A stretch of 64,000 bases of DNA from Methanobrevibacter sp. GTDB taxonomy: Archaea > Methanobacteriota > Methanobacteria > Methanobacteriales > Methanobacteriaceae. The notes under the pieces are model-generated. The model worked only from the letters and a program-made list of their open reading frames with translations. It was not told the origin of the DNA and did not search any database. The stretch lies in assembly GCF_017539065.1 (NCBI RefSeq), contig NZ_JAFYHP010000012.1, forward strand, positions 115,227 through 179,226, read 5' to 3'. Position numbers and translations under genes: made by a program. Position 1 is the first letter of the stretch; the number at the start of each line of letters is the position of its first letter. This document shows positions 1-9,493 of the stretch, piece by piece.

Positions 1-1
1 T

Positions 2-2758
2 ATTGTTATTCCAGGATTATGGTTCGGCAATATTTTAGTTACTTTCCAACCAAGTAGGGGATGGGAGGAAGTGGAAAATTACCACGATTTAAAATTGCCT
101 CCTCATCAACAGTATGTGACATTTTATGAATGGTTAGATAAGACATTTGAAGCAAATGCTATTATTAACATGGGGACTCACGGAACTCTCGAATGGTTGC
201 CTGGCACAAACCTTGGTTCTTTAGATGGGGATTGGACTTTTGAGTTAACATTAACTCCAACAATATATCCATATATCGTTTCTAACCCTGGTGAAGCAAT
301 GGTTGCTCGTGATAGGATTTCCTCATTAATGATTACTCATATGACTCCTGCCATGGTTTCAACTGACTTATATGGTAATTATTCAGTTTTAAATGAGTAT
401 ATTAATCGTTATAAAGAACAAATTTCTCTTAATGTCACATCTAATGCAGAATATTATGCTGGTGAAATATTGAAATTGGCTCCGAGTTTAGGTTTTAGAA
501 ATCTGACTGAGGGTGAAAATTTCACTACTTGGGTTAATGAGTTGCACGTTTATTTGGAAGAAATCAGCGATGATTTCAACACTTATGGATTGCATAATAT
601 TGGTAAAATATTAACAGGTTATGAACTTATACAGGAAGTTGCAACAATTGTTGCTTCACAAACTAAAGTTTATAATCAAATATTGCATCATTTGTATCCA
701 AATTTATCTAATAAAGACTATTTCAATGATATTAGTGGAAATGTGAATTATCTAAATGAAGCACATGCCGTTAAAGAATTTTTGCTCTTATATGTAGAAC
801 ATCTCGTTAATGGCAGTTCAGTTGAAGAGTTAAATTCACAATTTGGCATTTCTCCAAATAGTAGTTTATATGCATCAACCGAGTTTTGTGCAAAAGTAAT
901 TGTCAATATCCAAAATAACAATGAATGGAATGCAATATTTTCAGCCTTAGACGGAAGATATGTTGCACCGGGCTTATTTGCTGATCCGGCATATAGTGAT
1001 TCCATTCCAACCGGATATGATGGATATTCATCCGATCCGACAAGAATGCCTTCACATGCAGCTTATGATTCTGCAGTTAATATTGTAGATTTATTATTGG
1101 CTAATTACTATGAACAACATGGAAAATGGCCTGAATTAACTTCATTGATTTTATGGGGTACTGAAATATCAAGAACTGAAGGAATTGGTGTTGCTGAATT
1201 TTTATACTTCTTAGGTTGCAAACCAGTTTGGGTATCAGATTCCAATGATAAAGTGAAAGGCGTTGAAATGATGCCATTAGAAAATTTAACTGTTAAGTTA
1301 AGTAATGGCACTATCGTAAATAGGCCTAGAATTGATGTATTCGCAAGTATTGTTACAAGTAATAAAGATTGGATTAACTGGATGCTAACAGCAGTTAATA
1401 TGGCTGCTTCTGCTGAAGGTGAAGATTCAACTAATAATTATGTAATAAAACATTATGCTGAAAATCCATCTTTGGATAGGCTATTCGGATTGCCTGGAAA
1501 TATATTGGAGGGAACTGGTATGAGCAATCTTATTCCAAGTACTTCCGATTGGAATATATCAACTGTTAACGAATATGCTGCTGATGTTTATTTAAATAAA
1601 GTATCTTATTCCTGGACTATTGACGAAAACGGTAATATTGTCATCAATAAAGAAAGAAAAAATTATGAATATCTTTTGGATAATGTTGACTTAATTACTC
1701 AAAACTTCGATAGTACATGGAGGTTGTTTGATTCTGATGATTATTATGATTGGTTTGGCGGTTTATTAAATTCTGCTAAAGTTTTAAAGAATCAATCAGG
1801 AAAAGCAGACCCAGATACTGCATTTGTAGATATTAGGAATAAAAATAATTATATTTCAAGGACATATCAAGAAGAATTAGAATTTGAAATTAGGAGTATG
1901 ATTGTAAATCCTCAATATTTCCAATCTTTAATCAGCACTCCTGCTGGAATGAATGCATGGGCTGCAAGAATGCAAAATATGTATGCGTCTACAGTATTAG
2001 GTGGCGAAGGCTTAAGTACAGCTTTGGGTAATCAAATGGCGGATACTGCATTATATATAAATCAAGGTGTTGATAAATCTACTTTGGCTCCGGGTATTCA
2101 ATCTTCAATGGCATGGTTAATCTATATGAATAATCAGGGACTTTGGAAAGGAGATGCAAGTAAAGTTCAGCAACTTGTTGATAATTACATGCAAAGTGTC
2201 ATCGATTATGGTGTTGCATGTTGTCACCACACATGTAAGAATCTGGCATTTAACATGGAACTTATCCAAATGAGCTCTTTGACTCCAGCTCAAAAACAAA
2301 AATTTGCAGAAATCTTAGCTCAAGCAACTAACACAGATCCGTTATATCAAATGGAACAAGATGCGAATAATAATGTGAACCAAGGTGATTCAGATGGCAA
2401 ATCCTCTGGAGATGGGGACGGTAACCAAAATGCAAACACTTTGGCTAATGGAACCTCCAAAAAACAAGAGTCCGATAGTTCAAATGATGGAGGACACACT
2501 TCTGCAGGAGAGGATGCTTCTCAAGCTGGAAATGCAAAATCTGTTTCAGATGCGTCAAGTTCTCAAGCACCGTCATCTAGTGGAGGAAGTGATTCCGGTG
2601 CTAAAGCATATGAACTTTCTGATAAATCAGCATCTAAAGCTGTTAGTTCAACCGAATCCAGCATGCCAATCTTTGTTATTATAGCAGTAATTGCTTTAAT
2701 TGCAATATTTTTAGTTGGTTATGTTAGAGATAATGATGACGATTTTGATGATTATTAA
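2..2758 (+). CDS. CobN/BchH-like chelatase large subunit, C-terminally membrane-anchored (5' end outside window)
   Basis: The reading frame is open from base 2 and carries the CobN signature stretches FQPSRGWEE and INMGTHGTLEWLPG before and after base 71, so the GTG at 71 is internal and the gene begins outside the window. The family forms the large metallo-tetrapyrrole-binding subunit of cobalt or magnesium chelatases. After the chelatase domain comes a Ser/Gly/Asp/Asn-rich linker of about 100 residues, then one hydrophobic segment (PIFVIIAVIALIAIFLVGYV) and a short acidic tail. Such a stalk plus anchor suggests a surface-attached protein rather than a soluble cobaltochelatase; that is inference, since the N-terminus is not visible. 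Methanogens carry several CobN paralogues and the metal cannot be told from sequence. The stop lies in a hairpin followed by T-runs. Confidence 0.88.
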   Translation: MVIPGLWFGNILVTFQPSRGWEEVENYHDLKLPPHQQYVTFYEWLDKTFEANAIINMGTHGTLEWLPGTNLGSLDGDWTFELTLTPTIYPYIVSNPGEAMVARDRISSLMITHMTPAMVSTDLYGNYSVLNEYINRYKEQISLNVTSNAEYYAGEILKLAPSLGFRNLTEGENFTTWVNELHVYLEEISDDFNTYGLHNIGKILTGYELIQEVATIVASQTKVYNQILHHLYPNLSNKDYFNDISGNVNYLNEAHAVKEFLLLYVEHLVNGSSVEELNSQFGISPNSSLYASTEFCAKVIVNIQNNNEWNAIFSALDGRYVAPGLFADPAYSDSIPTGYDGYSSDPTRMPSHAAYDSAVNIVDLLLANYYEQHGKWPELTSLILWGTEISRTEGIGVAEFLYFLGCKPVWVSDSNDKVKGVEMMPLENLTVKLSNGTIVNRPRIDVFASIVTSNKDWINWMLTAVNMAASAEGEDSTNNYVIKHYAENPSLDRLFGLPGNILEGTGMSNLIPSTSDWNISTVNEYAADVYLNKVSYSWTIDENGNIVINKERKNYEYLLDNVDLITQNFDSTWRLFDSDDYYDWFGGLLNSAKVLKNQSGKADPDTAFVDIRNKNNYISRTYQEELEFEIRSMIVNPQYFQSLISTPAGMNAWAARMQNMYASTVLGGEGLSTALGNQMADTALYINQGVDKSTLAPGIQSSMAWLIYMNNQGLWKGDASKVQQLVDNYMQSVIDYGVACCHHTCKNLAFNMELIQMSSLTPAQKQKFAEILAQATNTDPLYQMEQDANNNVNQGDSDGKSSGDGDGNQNANTLANGTSKKQESDSSNDGGHTSAGEDASQAGNAKSVSDASSSQAPSSSGGSDSGAKAYELSDKSASKAVSSTESSMPIFVIIAVIALIAIFLVGYVRDNDDDFDDY

Positions 2759-2790
2759 CTTAATCATCATTGTTTTTTCTTTTTTTAGTA
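2746..2790 (+). terminator. Hairpin plus U-tract after the CobN-like gene
   Basis: TGATGATT (2746-2753) pairs with AATCATCA (2762-2769), giving 8 bp with the TAA stop in the 8-base loop. It is followed by two T-runs to about 2787. The T-tracts are the usual archaeal termination signal; the hairpin is the recurrent feature discussed in the findings. Confidence 0.55.
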
Positions 2791-2900
2791 ATTTTTAAAT
2801 ATACTTTATTTTCATAAGTATTAATATATTAGATAATTATTAAGGTATTTTTTAATAAATATTTTAAAATTACTTTTTAATTTAATTTGAGAGGTAAATT

Positions 2901-5900
2901 ATGTTAAAGAAATTAAATATTTTATTAATTTTATTGCTACTTTTCATATCTATAACGGCCATTGGCGCAACAGAGGATGCAGATATGAATTTGACTAGCG
3001 AAAATAATTTAGATACAATTGAAGTATGCGATATTTCAGATGAAATATCAGCTAGTGAATATTCTGTATCTGAAAGTAATTATGGAAATTATTTTGATGC
3101 TAATGGAAATTTAAAGGATAATGTTAAATCAGGCGACACAATTAAATTTTCAGGGTCTTTTTCAAATAAGAATTTCATTTTTAATAAAACAGTGACAGTC
3201 ATTGGTGAATCTTCCAATTCAATGTCTAATTCAGTATTTACTTTTTTAAATGGGGCTTCTGGAAGTTCTATTTCTAATTTGAAGATTACAAATAATGTGG
3301 ATATGAGTTATGGTATTTTTCTAAATAGTGCAAGCAATTGTGTAATTAAAGATTGTACTATTGTCAATAAAGGTAAATCATCTTATCCGATTTGTTTAGC
3401 GAATGGTGCTAATTATAATAATGTCACCGGCAATAATTTAAAAACATCTGGTGCAGATTATGGTCATGGTACTCGTTCCACTCCAACATTGCTAGTTTCA
3501 GGTTCTCATAATAATTATATTGCTAGCAATGATTTGCAAGTAGATGATGCAAATGCAATTTATTTGTCTAGTTACAGTGGGGGACCTATAACTGGAGGAG
3601 ATTCCAATTTCAATATCATTTACAATAACACTATAAAATACAATGTTCTTCCAACATCTTGGAGTTATGCTATTCAAGTAATGGGAGGATATAACAATAT
3701 CAAATCTAATAAGATTATTGGAGCTTATAGAGGGATTTCTACAGCAGGCGTCCATAATACTATCACAGAGAATTGGATTGTTAATTTAACTGGTGCGGAT
3801 TATAATAACAATAATGTTGAAATTGGTGGTGAAAATGCAATTGTAGGTTCCGCATATTCAATTATAACCAACAATCATATTGTTAATGCAAAAATTGTAT
3901 CTACAGGTTCTGCAATCGCTGTTATTGATAATTCCGTTGTTGAAAATAATGATATAGATGTTAAATATTTAGGAATGGGTATTTCTGCTGCGGGGTATAA
4001 TGTAATTGTTAGGAATAACAATATCTCTACTGAAAGTGGTGTTGGCATTCACGAAAAAGATGACGGCTCTGGCTTGTTAGTTACCAAAAATAATATTAAT
4101 AGTGGTTCCGGTATCGGCATATTAATTGAAAAGATAAGCTCAAAAAGAATGCCTTCAAATGTAACCATTACCTTTAATGATATAATAACTTCTAATGAAT
4201 ATGCTATTGATGCAAGTGATGTTGAAGAGGGTACTGGAATAATTGAAAGTAATGTTGTTCATGGTAAAAAAATAAAGGGGCCATCTGGAATATATGATGA
4301 CAGCAAACCTTCTTATAGTTATAATGAAAGTAAAACTTATACAATAACTCCAGATAATATTAGAAATTATATTAATCCGAATGGTAATTTAATAGGCGAA
4401 GTACAAGATGGAGTTATATTGAAATTCCAAGGAACATTCTCTAATGAAGTAATTTATGTCAACAAGGCTATTAAGATAATAGGAAATAATGCAAAATTCT
4501 TAAATTCAACATTAAAAGTAACTTCTGGTGGAGTTTGGATAGAGAATATAACTATCATAAATAAAAACACTGAAAGATTAAATGCATGGGGAATTTATGT
4601 AAATCAAGCTCAGGGTGTTAAAATAATCGGCAATAAAATTAATGTTACAGATCCAAATGCAGCATATGCTATTTATGTTTTGGAATCTAGTTATGTGGAA
4701 GTCATTAATAATACTCTTATCTCTGAAGGTAATTTCTTGACATATACTTTATTAGCTTATTCCTCTGAAGATTGTATTTTCGCAAATAATACAATTAATA
4801 CTCTTGGAACTGGTGAACGATACAGATATTCCCCTGAAAGTTCTATTGAGGGCACTGTATATAACGTTAATGGTACTGAAGTATGTGTAGACGGCAATAC
4901 TGTTTGTATTGACGGCGTAACTTACTGCATTGATGGGAACGAGGTTTGTATCGACGGTAAGGTTTATTGTTTAGATGGCGATGTGTTAATTGTTAATGGA
5001 GTCAACTATACTGTCTCATCAAACAATACTGTTTGCATTGATGGAAATGTTTATTGTATTGACGGCAATACTGTTTGTATTGATGGTGTAACTTATTGTT
5101 TGGATGGCAGTGTTGTATGTATTGATGGTAATGAGCTTGTTTATAATGGTGAAAGGTATCCTATCGTGAATAATAATGTAACTATTGGAAATGAGACTTA
5201 TTGCATTGATGGAAGCACTATCTGCATCGATGGCGTAACTTATTGTATTGACGGCAATGAGGTTTGCATTGATGGTAAGGTTTATTGTCTCGACGGTAGT
5301 GGCGCACTCATTGTAGATGGTGTGAGATATAACATTTCAGCAAACAATACTGTTTGCATTGATGGAAATGTTTATTGTATTGACGGCAATACTGTTTGTA
5401 TTGATGGTGTAACTTATTGTTTGGATGGCAGTGTTGTTTGTATTGATGGTAATGAGCTTGTTTATAATGGTGAAAGGTATCCTATCGTGAATAATAATGT
5501 AACTATTGGAAATGAGACTTATTGCATTGATGGAAGCACTATCTGCATCGATGGCGTAACCTACTGTTTAGATGGCGATGTAATCTGCATCGATGGAAAA
5601 GTATACTGTCTTGACGGTAATGAACTTGTTGTCGGCGGAACTTCGTATGGTAAAACAAACCATATGGTTCCTGAAATTTACAGGACTTATGGAATTTTAT
5701 TATTATATTCTTCATTCAATGAAGTTTCAGGCAATAATGTGTCAGTTACATCCAAATTAGATAAAGTTTATCCAACAATTGGAATTAATGGTTCTGAAAA
5801 TTCAATTGTCGGTATTGATATATATTATAACAGTCACAATAACACAGTTTCAAATAATAATGTGCTTGTAACTGGTAATGATAACTATATTTATGGTGTA

Positions 5901-7922
5901 GGCGTTTTAGGATATAAAACTGGACACACTGCTCCAGCAGGCCAAGGTGCATCTAATAATCAATTCGTTGGAAATAATATAAAGTTAACTGGGCCATATG
6001 CTACAACTGGAATAATTGTAGGCGATGAATCTGAAGAGACAATTATCATAGGCAATATCGTAAATATTACTTCCGGTGTCACATATGGTATTAATTTAGA
6101 AGGATCAGATGTTTCAATAATTGAAAACAATCATTTCACATTAAATTCTGAAGTGGCTTATGGAATTGAAGGTTTTAATTCTGATAACAATATCATAGAA
6201 AACAATAATATTCAAGCTAATGGAAAACAAGTTTATGGAATGGTTTTCTCAGGCAGTAACAATAATATCGCAAATAATGATATTTTAGCCAATGGTAATG
6301 GTGAAGAAGTTTCATTCACTGATCATGACTCTTTAGGCAGTGGAAATGCTGGAATTTACTTGTCTGGAAATGCAACTAACAATATTATCAAATCAAATAA
6401 TATTACCTCTCAAAAAGGATTTGCAATTAATATTGATGGTGTTGGAAACACAATTGAAGATAATTACTTAAAGTCTGAAAAAGGAAACTCAACAGCAGCA
6501 ATTAACGGAACTTCTGGAAATAATGTGAAAGATAATTATGCATATATGGTTACTGGAGCAATTGATGATGTTCAAATCCCATACTTATGTTCTGGAGATA
6601 TTGTTCTAAGGGTTCAAAATCCAGATGGAATCTCACTAGATGGAGCAATTGTCTGTTTCTATGATGGAGATGACAATAACATCGGAAATGTTACAGTTTC
6701 AGACGGAAAAGCAATTTTGAATTATCAAATTGATGAATCTTACCCAAGTGTAGATGCGCAATATATTATTAAAGCCATTCTATATAAGCCTGATTTCAAA
6801 ACCACAACTTTTGATAGTTATGGGTTAACTGTTATTAAAGGAAATCTAAATGTTTTAGTTAGTGATGTTTCAGTGAAAGACGGTATCAGAGGTAAATTTA
6901 CAGCAAAAATTACAAATGGTTTAGGAAAGCCTGTAAGCGGGTTGACTGTTAAATTTTATAATTATGATACTGGAAATAGACAAGCATGGGGTACTGCCAC
7001 CACTGATTCAAATGGTGTAGCTACTATAACTTACTTTATAGATAAAGGATTTGAAGGTTACTTCGGCAAAATAACTACTGTTACTGCAATTGTTCAGGAA
7101 TCAGAATATTATGCATTAACTAATAATACTGGTATTTTAACAATTATAGATATTGCTCCAATCACTATAACTTTAAGTTCTAAAGTTGGATATGGAGGAA
7201 TATTGGCAACAATTGTTGATAACAACGGTCTTGCTGTTGCAAATAAGGATGTTGTTGTAAAAATTGGCGGCAAAACTCAGAATCTCAAAACTAATGCTAA
7301 TGGGCAAATCATATTGCCGTCAGCTAGTGTAGGTGCACAAAGCGTTTCAATTTCATCCGCAAAGGATACTAATTATGCTGCAGGATCAGTCAGTGGTAAA
7401 GTAACTGTTGTTGCACCTATTAGTGAAAATAAAAATGCTGAGGTCTACTTTGGAAATACTGTTACATATAAAATTAGGATTGCAGATAAAAACGGAAATT
7501 ATCTTGGAGCAAATAAACCTATTGCTATTAAGGTAAACAATAAAGTGGTCAATCTTAAAACTAATGCTAATGGTTATGTTTCTTATTCTGTTAAAAACGT
7601 AGGCACCTATACTATAACTGCAGAGTATAATGGTCAAAAGGTATCTAATAAAATTGTTATTAAACCTACTTTAACTGCTAAAAATATTTCCAAGAAAAAA
7701 GCTAAAAAGATTAAATTCTCAGTTAAGTTGGTGAATAAAAACGGAAAAGCCTTGAATAAGAAAAAAATCACTTTTAAAATCAAAAATAAAAAGTACACCG
7801 CTAAAACCAATAAAAAAGGTGTAGCCACTCTCACTCTTAAGAATTTAAAAGTAGGCAAGTATACTGTTTCATCTAGTTATGGTGGATGCACTATTAAAAA
7901 CACAATTAAAATCAAAAAATAG
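2901..7922 (+). CDS. Large secreted adhesin-like protein with beta-helix repeats, Cys-rich CIDG heptad region and Ig-like domains
   Basis: This 1673-residue protein opens with a signal peptide (LLILLLLFISITAIGA). Residues about 40-480 and 960-1240 are Asn/Ile-rich beta-helix (NosD/PbH1-like) repeats of the type NNxIxxNxI. They are interrupted at residues 662-903 by 25 copies of a C-[IVL]-D-G motif, mostly spaced exactly seven residues apart. The C-terminal third carries Ig-like (Big_1-type) domains and ends in a Lys-rich domain of the kind found in Methanobrevibacter adhesin-like proteins, which may bind the pseudomurein wall. No sortase motif or C-terminal membrane segment is visible, so wall attachment would be by the basic domain (inference). 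The GAGAGGT ribosome binding site lies 8 bases before ATG. The role is probably adhesion to partners or host; the ligand is unknown. Confidence 0.85.
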   Translation: MLKKLNILLILLLLFISITAIGATEDADMNLTSENNLDTIEVCDISDEISASEYSVSESNYGNYFDANGNLKDNVKSGDTIKFSGSFSNKNFIFNKTVTVIGESSNSMSNSVFTFLNGASGSSISNLKITNNVDMSYGIFLNSASNCVIKDCTIVNKGKSSYPICLANGANYNNVTGNNLKTSGADYGHGTRSTPTLLVSGSHNNYIASNDLQVDDANAIYLSSYSGGPITGGDSNFNIIYNNTIKYNVLPTSWSYAIQVMGGYNNIKSNKIIGAYRGISTAGVHNTITENWIVNLTGADYNNNNVEIGGENAIVGSAYSIITNNHIVNAKIVSTGSAIAVIDNSVVENNDIDVKYLGMGISAAGYNVIVRNNNISTESGVGIHEKDDGSGLLVTKNNINSGSGIGILIEKISSKRMPSNVTITFNDIITSNEYAIDASDVEEGTGIIESNVVHGKKIKGPSGIYDDSKPSYSYNESKTYTITPDNIRNYINPNGNLIGEVQDGVILKFQGTFSNEVIYVNKAIKIIGNNAKFLNSTLKVTSGGVWIENITIINKNTERLNAWGIYVNQAQGVKIIGNKINVTDPNAAYAIYVLESSYVEVINNTLISEGNFLTYTLLAYSSEDCIFANNTINTLGTGERYRYSPESSIEGTVYNVNGTEVCVDGNTVCIDGVTYCIDGNEVCIDGKVYCLDGDVLIVNGVNYTVSSNNTVCIDGNVYCIDGNTVCIDGVTYCLDGSVVCIDGNELVYNGERYPIVNNNVTIGNETYCIDGSTICIDGVTYCIDGNEVCIDGKVYCLDGSGALIVDGVRYNISANNTVCIDGNVYCIDGNTVCIDGVTYCLDGSVVCIDGNELVYNGERYPIVNNNVTIGNETYCIDGSTICIDGVTYCLDGDVICIDGKVYCLDGNELVVGGTSYGKTNHMVPEIYRTYGILLLYSSFNEVSGNNVSVTSKLDKVYPTIGINGSENSIVGIDIYYNSHNNTVSNNNVLVTGNDNYIYGVGVLGYKTGHTAPAGQGASNNQFVGNNIKLTGPYATTGIIVGDESEETIIIGNIVNITSGVTYGINLEGSDVSIIENNHFTLNSEVAYGIEGFNSDNNIIENNNIQANGKQVYGMVFSGSNNNIANNDILANGNGEEVSFTDHDSLGSGNAGIYLSGNATNNIIKSNNITSQKGFAINIDGVGNTIEDNYLKSEKGNSTAAINGTSGNNVKDNYAYMVTGAIDDVQIPYLCSGDIVLRVQNPDGISLDGAIVCFYDGDDNNIGNVTVSDGKAILNYQIDESYPSVDAQYIIKAILYKPDFKTTTFDSYGLTVIKGNLNVLVSDVSVKDGIRGKFTAKITNGLGKPVSGLTVKFYNYDTGNRQAWGTATTDSNGVATITYFIDKGFEGYFGKITTVTAIVQESEYYALTNNTGILTIIDIAPITITLSSKVGYGGILATIVDNNGLAVANKDVVVKIGGKTQNLKTNANGQIILPSASVGAQSVSISSAKDTNYAAGSVSGKVTVVAPISENKNAEVYFGNTVTYKIRIADKNGNYLGANKPIAIKVNNKVVNLKTNANGYVSYSVKNVGTYTITAEYNGQKVSNKIVIKPTLTAKNISKKKAKKIKFSVKLVNKNGKALNKKKITFKIKNKKYTAKTNKKGVATLTLKNLKVGKYTVSSSYGGCTIKNTIKIKK
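4884..5620 (+). repeat. In-frame repeat region encoding 25 C-[IVL]-D-G heptads, with a 321-bp tandem duplication
   Basis: The region encodes runs of five heptads (C-I-D-G-x-x-V/Y) separated by spacers of 17 to 23 residues such as NELVYNGERYPIVNNN. Bases 5020-5239 recur at 5341-5560, an offset of 321 bp or 107 codons, with one substitution (TGTATGT against TGTTTGT near 5110/5431). The duplication is therefore recent, and the region is a likely site of length variation between strains. Confidence 0.9.
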
Positions 7923-7956
7923 GGATTTTCAATCTCTATTACTTTTTTTTATTTTT
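7919..7956 (+). terminator. Hairpin overlapping the adhesin stop codon plus T-rich tail
   Basis: ATAGGGATT (7919-7927) pairs with AATCTCTAT (7931-7939), 9 bp with one G·U and loop TTC. The TAG stop is in the stem. ACTTTTTTTT follows directly. Confidence 0.55.
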
Positions 7957-8209
7957 TAATGCAAATTACTCAATTAATCACATTCCTTTCGTTATTTGCA
8001 TATTAGATTAATCACAAAAATCAGTAATTCTTACTAAAATTTTAATCTTGAATAAATTTTATCCAATCCATATACCTCACAATAAATGGAATATATTTTT
8101 TAACAAAGAGGATTAAGAATTATCAAATTATCAATTAATTATTTCATTAAAAAAAGTTTTAACTATTAATTTAATTGACTCTAAAAATAAGAAAATGGGT
8201 GGAAAGTAA
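7957..8209. other. Convergent intergenic region with no gene seen
   Basis: This AT-rich stretch separates the adhesin gene from dnaJ, which converge here. No start codon with a ribosome binding site opens a credible frame on either strand, and no RNA gene was recognised. It probably holds only the two 3' untranslated regions. Confidence 0.6.
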
Positions 8210-8225
8210 ATTAGTAAAAACTAAT
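8210..8225 (-). terminator. Small hairpin directly after the dnaJ stop
   Basis: On the minus strand ATTAGT and ACTAAT form a 6-bp stem with a TTTT loop, touching the TAG stop at 8228-8226. The following T-tract is weak, so this is only a tentative terminator. Confidence 0.3.
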
Positions 8226-9368
8226 CTACTTCATTGCATCTTTGACCCTGTCGAAGATGCCTCTTTCAACGTGTTGAATTTCATCTCCGCTTATTTCAGC
8301 GAATTGATTAAGTAAGTCTTTTTGTTTTTGATTTAATTTTTTCGGAACAACAACATTAACAGTCACATACAAGTTTCCTCTACCGTTGTGCCTTACGGAG
8401 TTCATTCCTTGGCCTCTTAATTTGAAAACTGTTCCGCTTTGTGTTCCAGGTGCAATCTTGAATTCAACCTCTTTCCCCTCAATGGTCGGGATGCTTACAA
8501 CATCACCCAATGCCGCTTGCGGGAAGCTGATTTGCTGTTCCATGTATAGGTGATCCCCTTCACGGGTGAATTGTTTATGTCTTTTTATATGTACGGTTAC
8601 AATCAAATCTCCTTCAAGACCAGCTCTTTCACCACAGTTTCCTTCACCGGAAACTCTTAAATGGTTGCCTTCATTGACTCCTTCAGGAATTTCGATTTTA
8701 ATTGTTTTTGTTTTTCTTTTGCTTCCTTTTCCATGGCAGTCATCACATGGGTCGGTAATGATTTTACCTGTTCCGCTACATTGCCTGCATGCACGCACAT
8801 TCACCATTTGACCTAGGAAAGTGTTGCTGACTTCTTTAATCTGTCCGGTTCCGCCACATGCGCTGCATGTTTCCGGTTCACTTCCAGGTTTTGATTTTGA
8901 GCCGTGGCATGTTGGGCATAATTCACTTCGTGTGATTTTGATTTCTTTTTCACAACCGTTAAATGCTTCTTCAAGTGTAATTGGAACCTCAGTGTAAATG
9001 TCAGAACCTCTTTGAGGACCGGTTCTAGCTCTTGAACGTGTTCCCCCTCCAAATCCAAACATATCAAATATGTTTCCAATATCGAATCCTTGGAATATGT
9101 CTTCGAAGTTTACATTTTGATAGAAGTCTTCTGCTGTAAATCCATCCATTCCAGCATGACCGAATTGATCATATCTTTGACGTTTTTCATCATCAGACAA
9201 GACAGCGTAAGCTTCACTTACTTCTTTAAACTTATCTTCTGCATCGGGTTCATCACAAACGTCCGGATGGTATTGTCTGGCTAATTTACGATAAGCTTTT
9301 TTAATTGTTTTCTCATCGGCGTTTTTATCTACACCTAGAACTTCATAATAATCTCGCTTGTCTGCCAT
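8226..9368 (-). CDS. dnaJ: Chaperone protein DnaJ (Hsp40)
   Basis: This is a full-length type I DnaJ of 380 residues. The J-domain carries HPD at residues 34-36. A Gly/Phe-rich linker (FDMFGFGGG) follows, then four zinc-binding repeats ([33 protein letters not shown]; the first lacks the usual final Gly) and the C-terminal substrate-binding domains. It stimulates the DnaK ATPase and delivers unfolded proteins. It is the last gene of the grpE-dnaK-dnaJ cluster but sits 125 bases after dnaK, with its own AAGGTGAAG ribosome binding site, so a separate promoter is possible. Archaea are thought to have obtained this system from bacteria. Confidence 0.97.
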   Translation of the reverse strand: MADKRDYYEVLGVDKNADEKTIKKAYRKLARQYHPDVCDEPDAEDKFKEVSEAYAVLSDDEKRQRYDQFGHAGMDGFTAEDFYQNVNFEDIFQGFDIGNIFDMFGFGGGTRSRARTGPQRGSDIYTEVPITLEEAFNGCEKEIKITRSELCPTCHGSKSKPGSEPETCSACGGTGQIKEVSNTFLGQMVNVRACRQCSGTGKIITDPCDDCHGKGSKRKTKTIKIEIPEGVNEGNHLRVSGEGNCGERAGLEGDLIVTVHIKRHKQFTREGDHLYMEQQISFPQAALGDVVSIPTIEGKEVEFKIAPGTQSGTVFKLRGQGMNSVRHNGRGNLYVTVNVVVPKKLNQKQKDLLNQFAEISGDEIQHVERGIFDRVKDAMK

Positions 9369-9493
9369 TTCTTCACCTTAAAAAAATAATAATAGAATAA
9401 ATAATAGTTTTATTTTAATTGTTAGTTTAACTTTTTTGATTCTGATTCTGATTTTGTTTTAACCCAACAATAAATAAAACTTTATTATTTAAT

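Noticed and set aside
2..2758. Excess of N-glycosylation sequons in the CobN-like protein as proof of surface exposure
   Set aside because: About a dozen N-x-S/T sites is near what its Asn, Ser and Thr content would give by chance.
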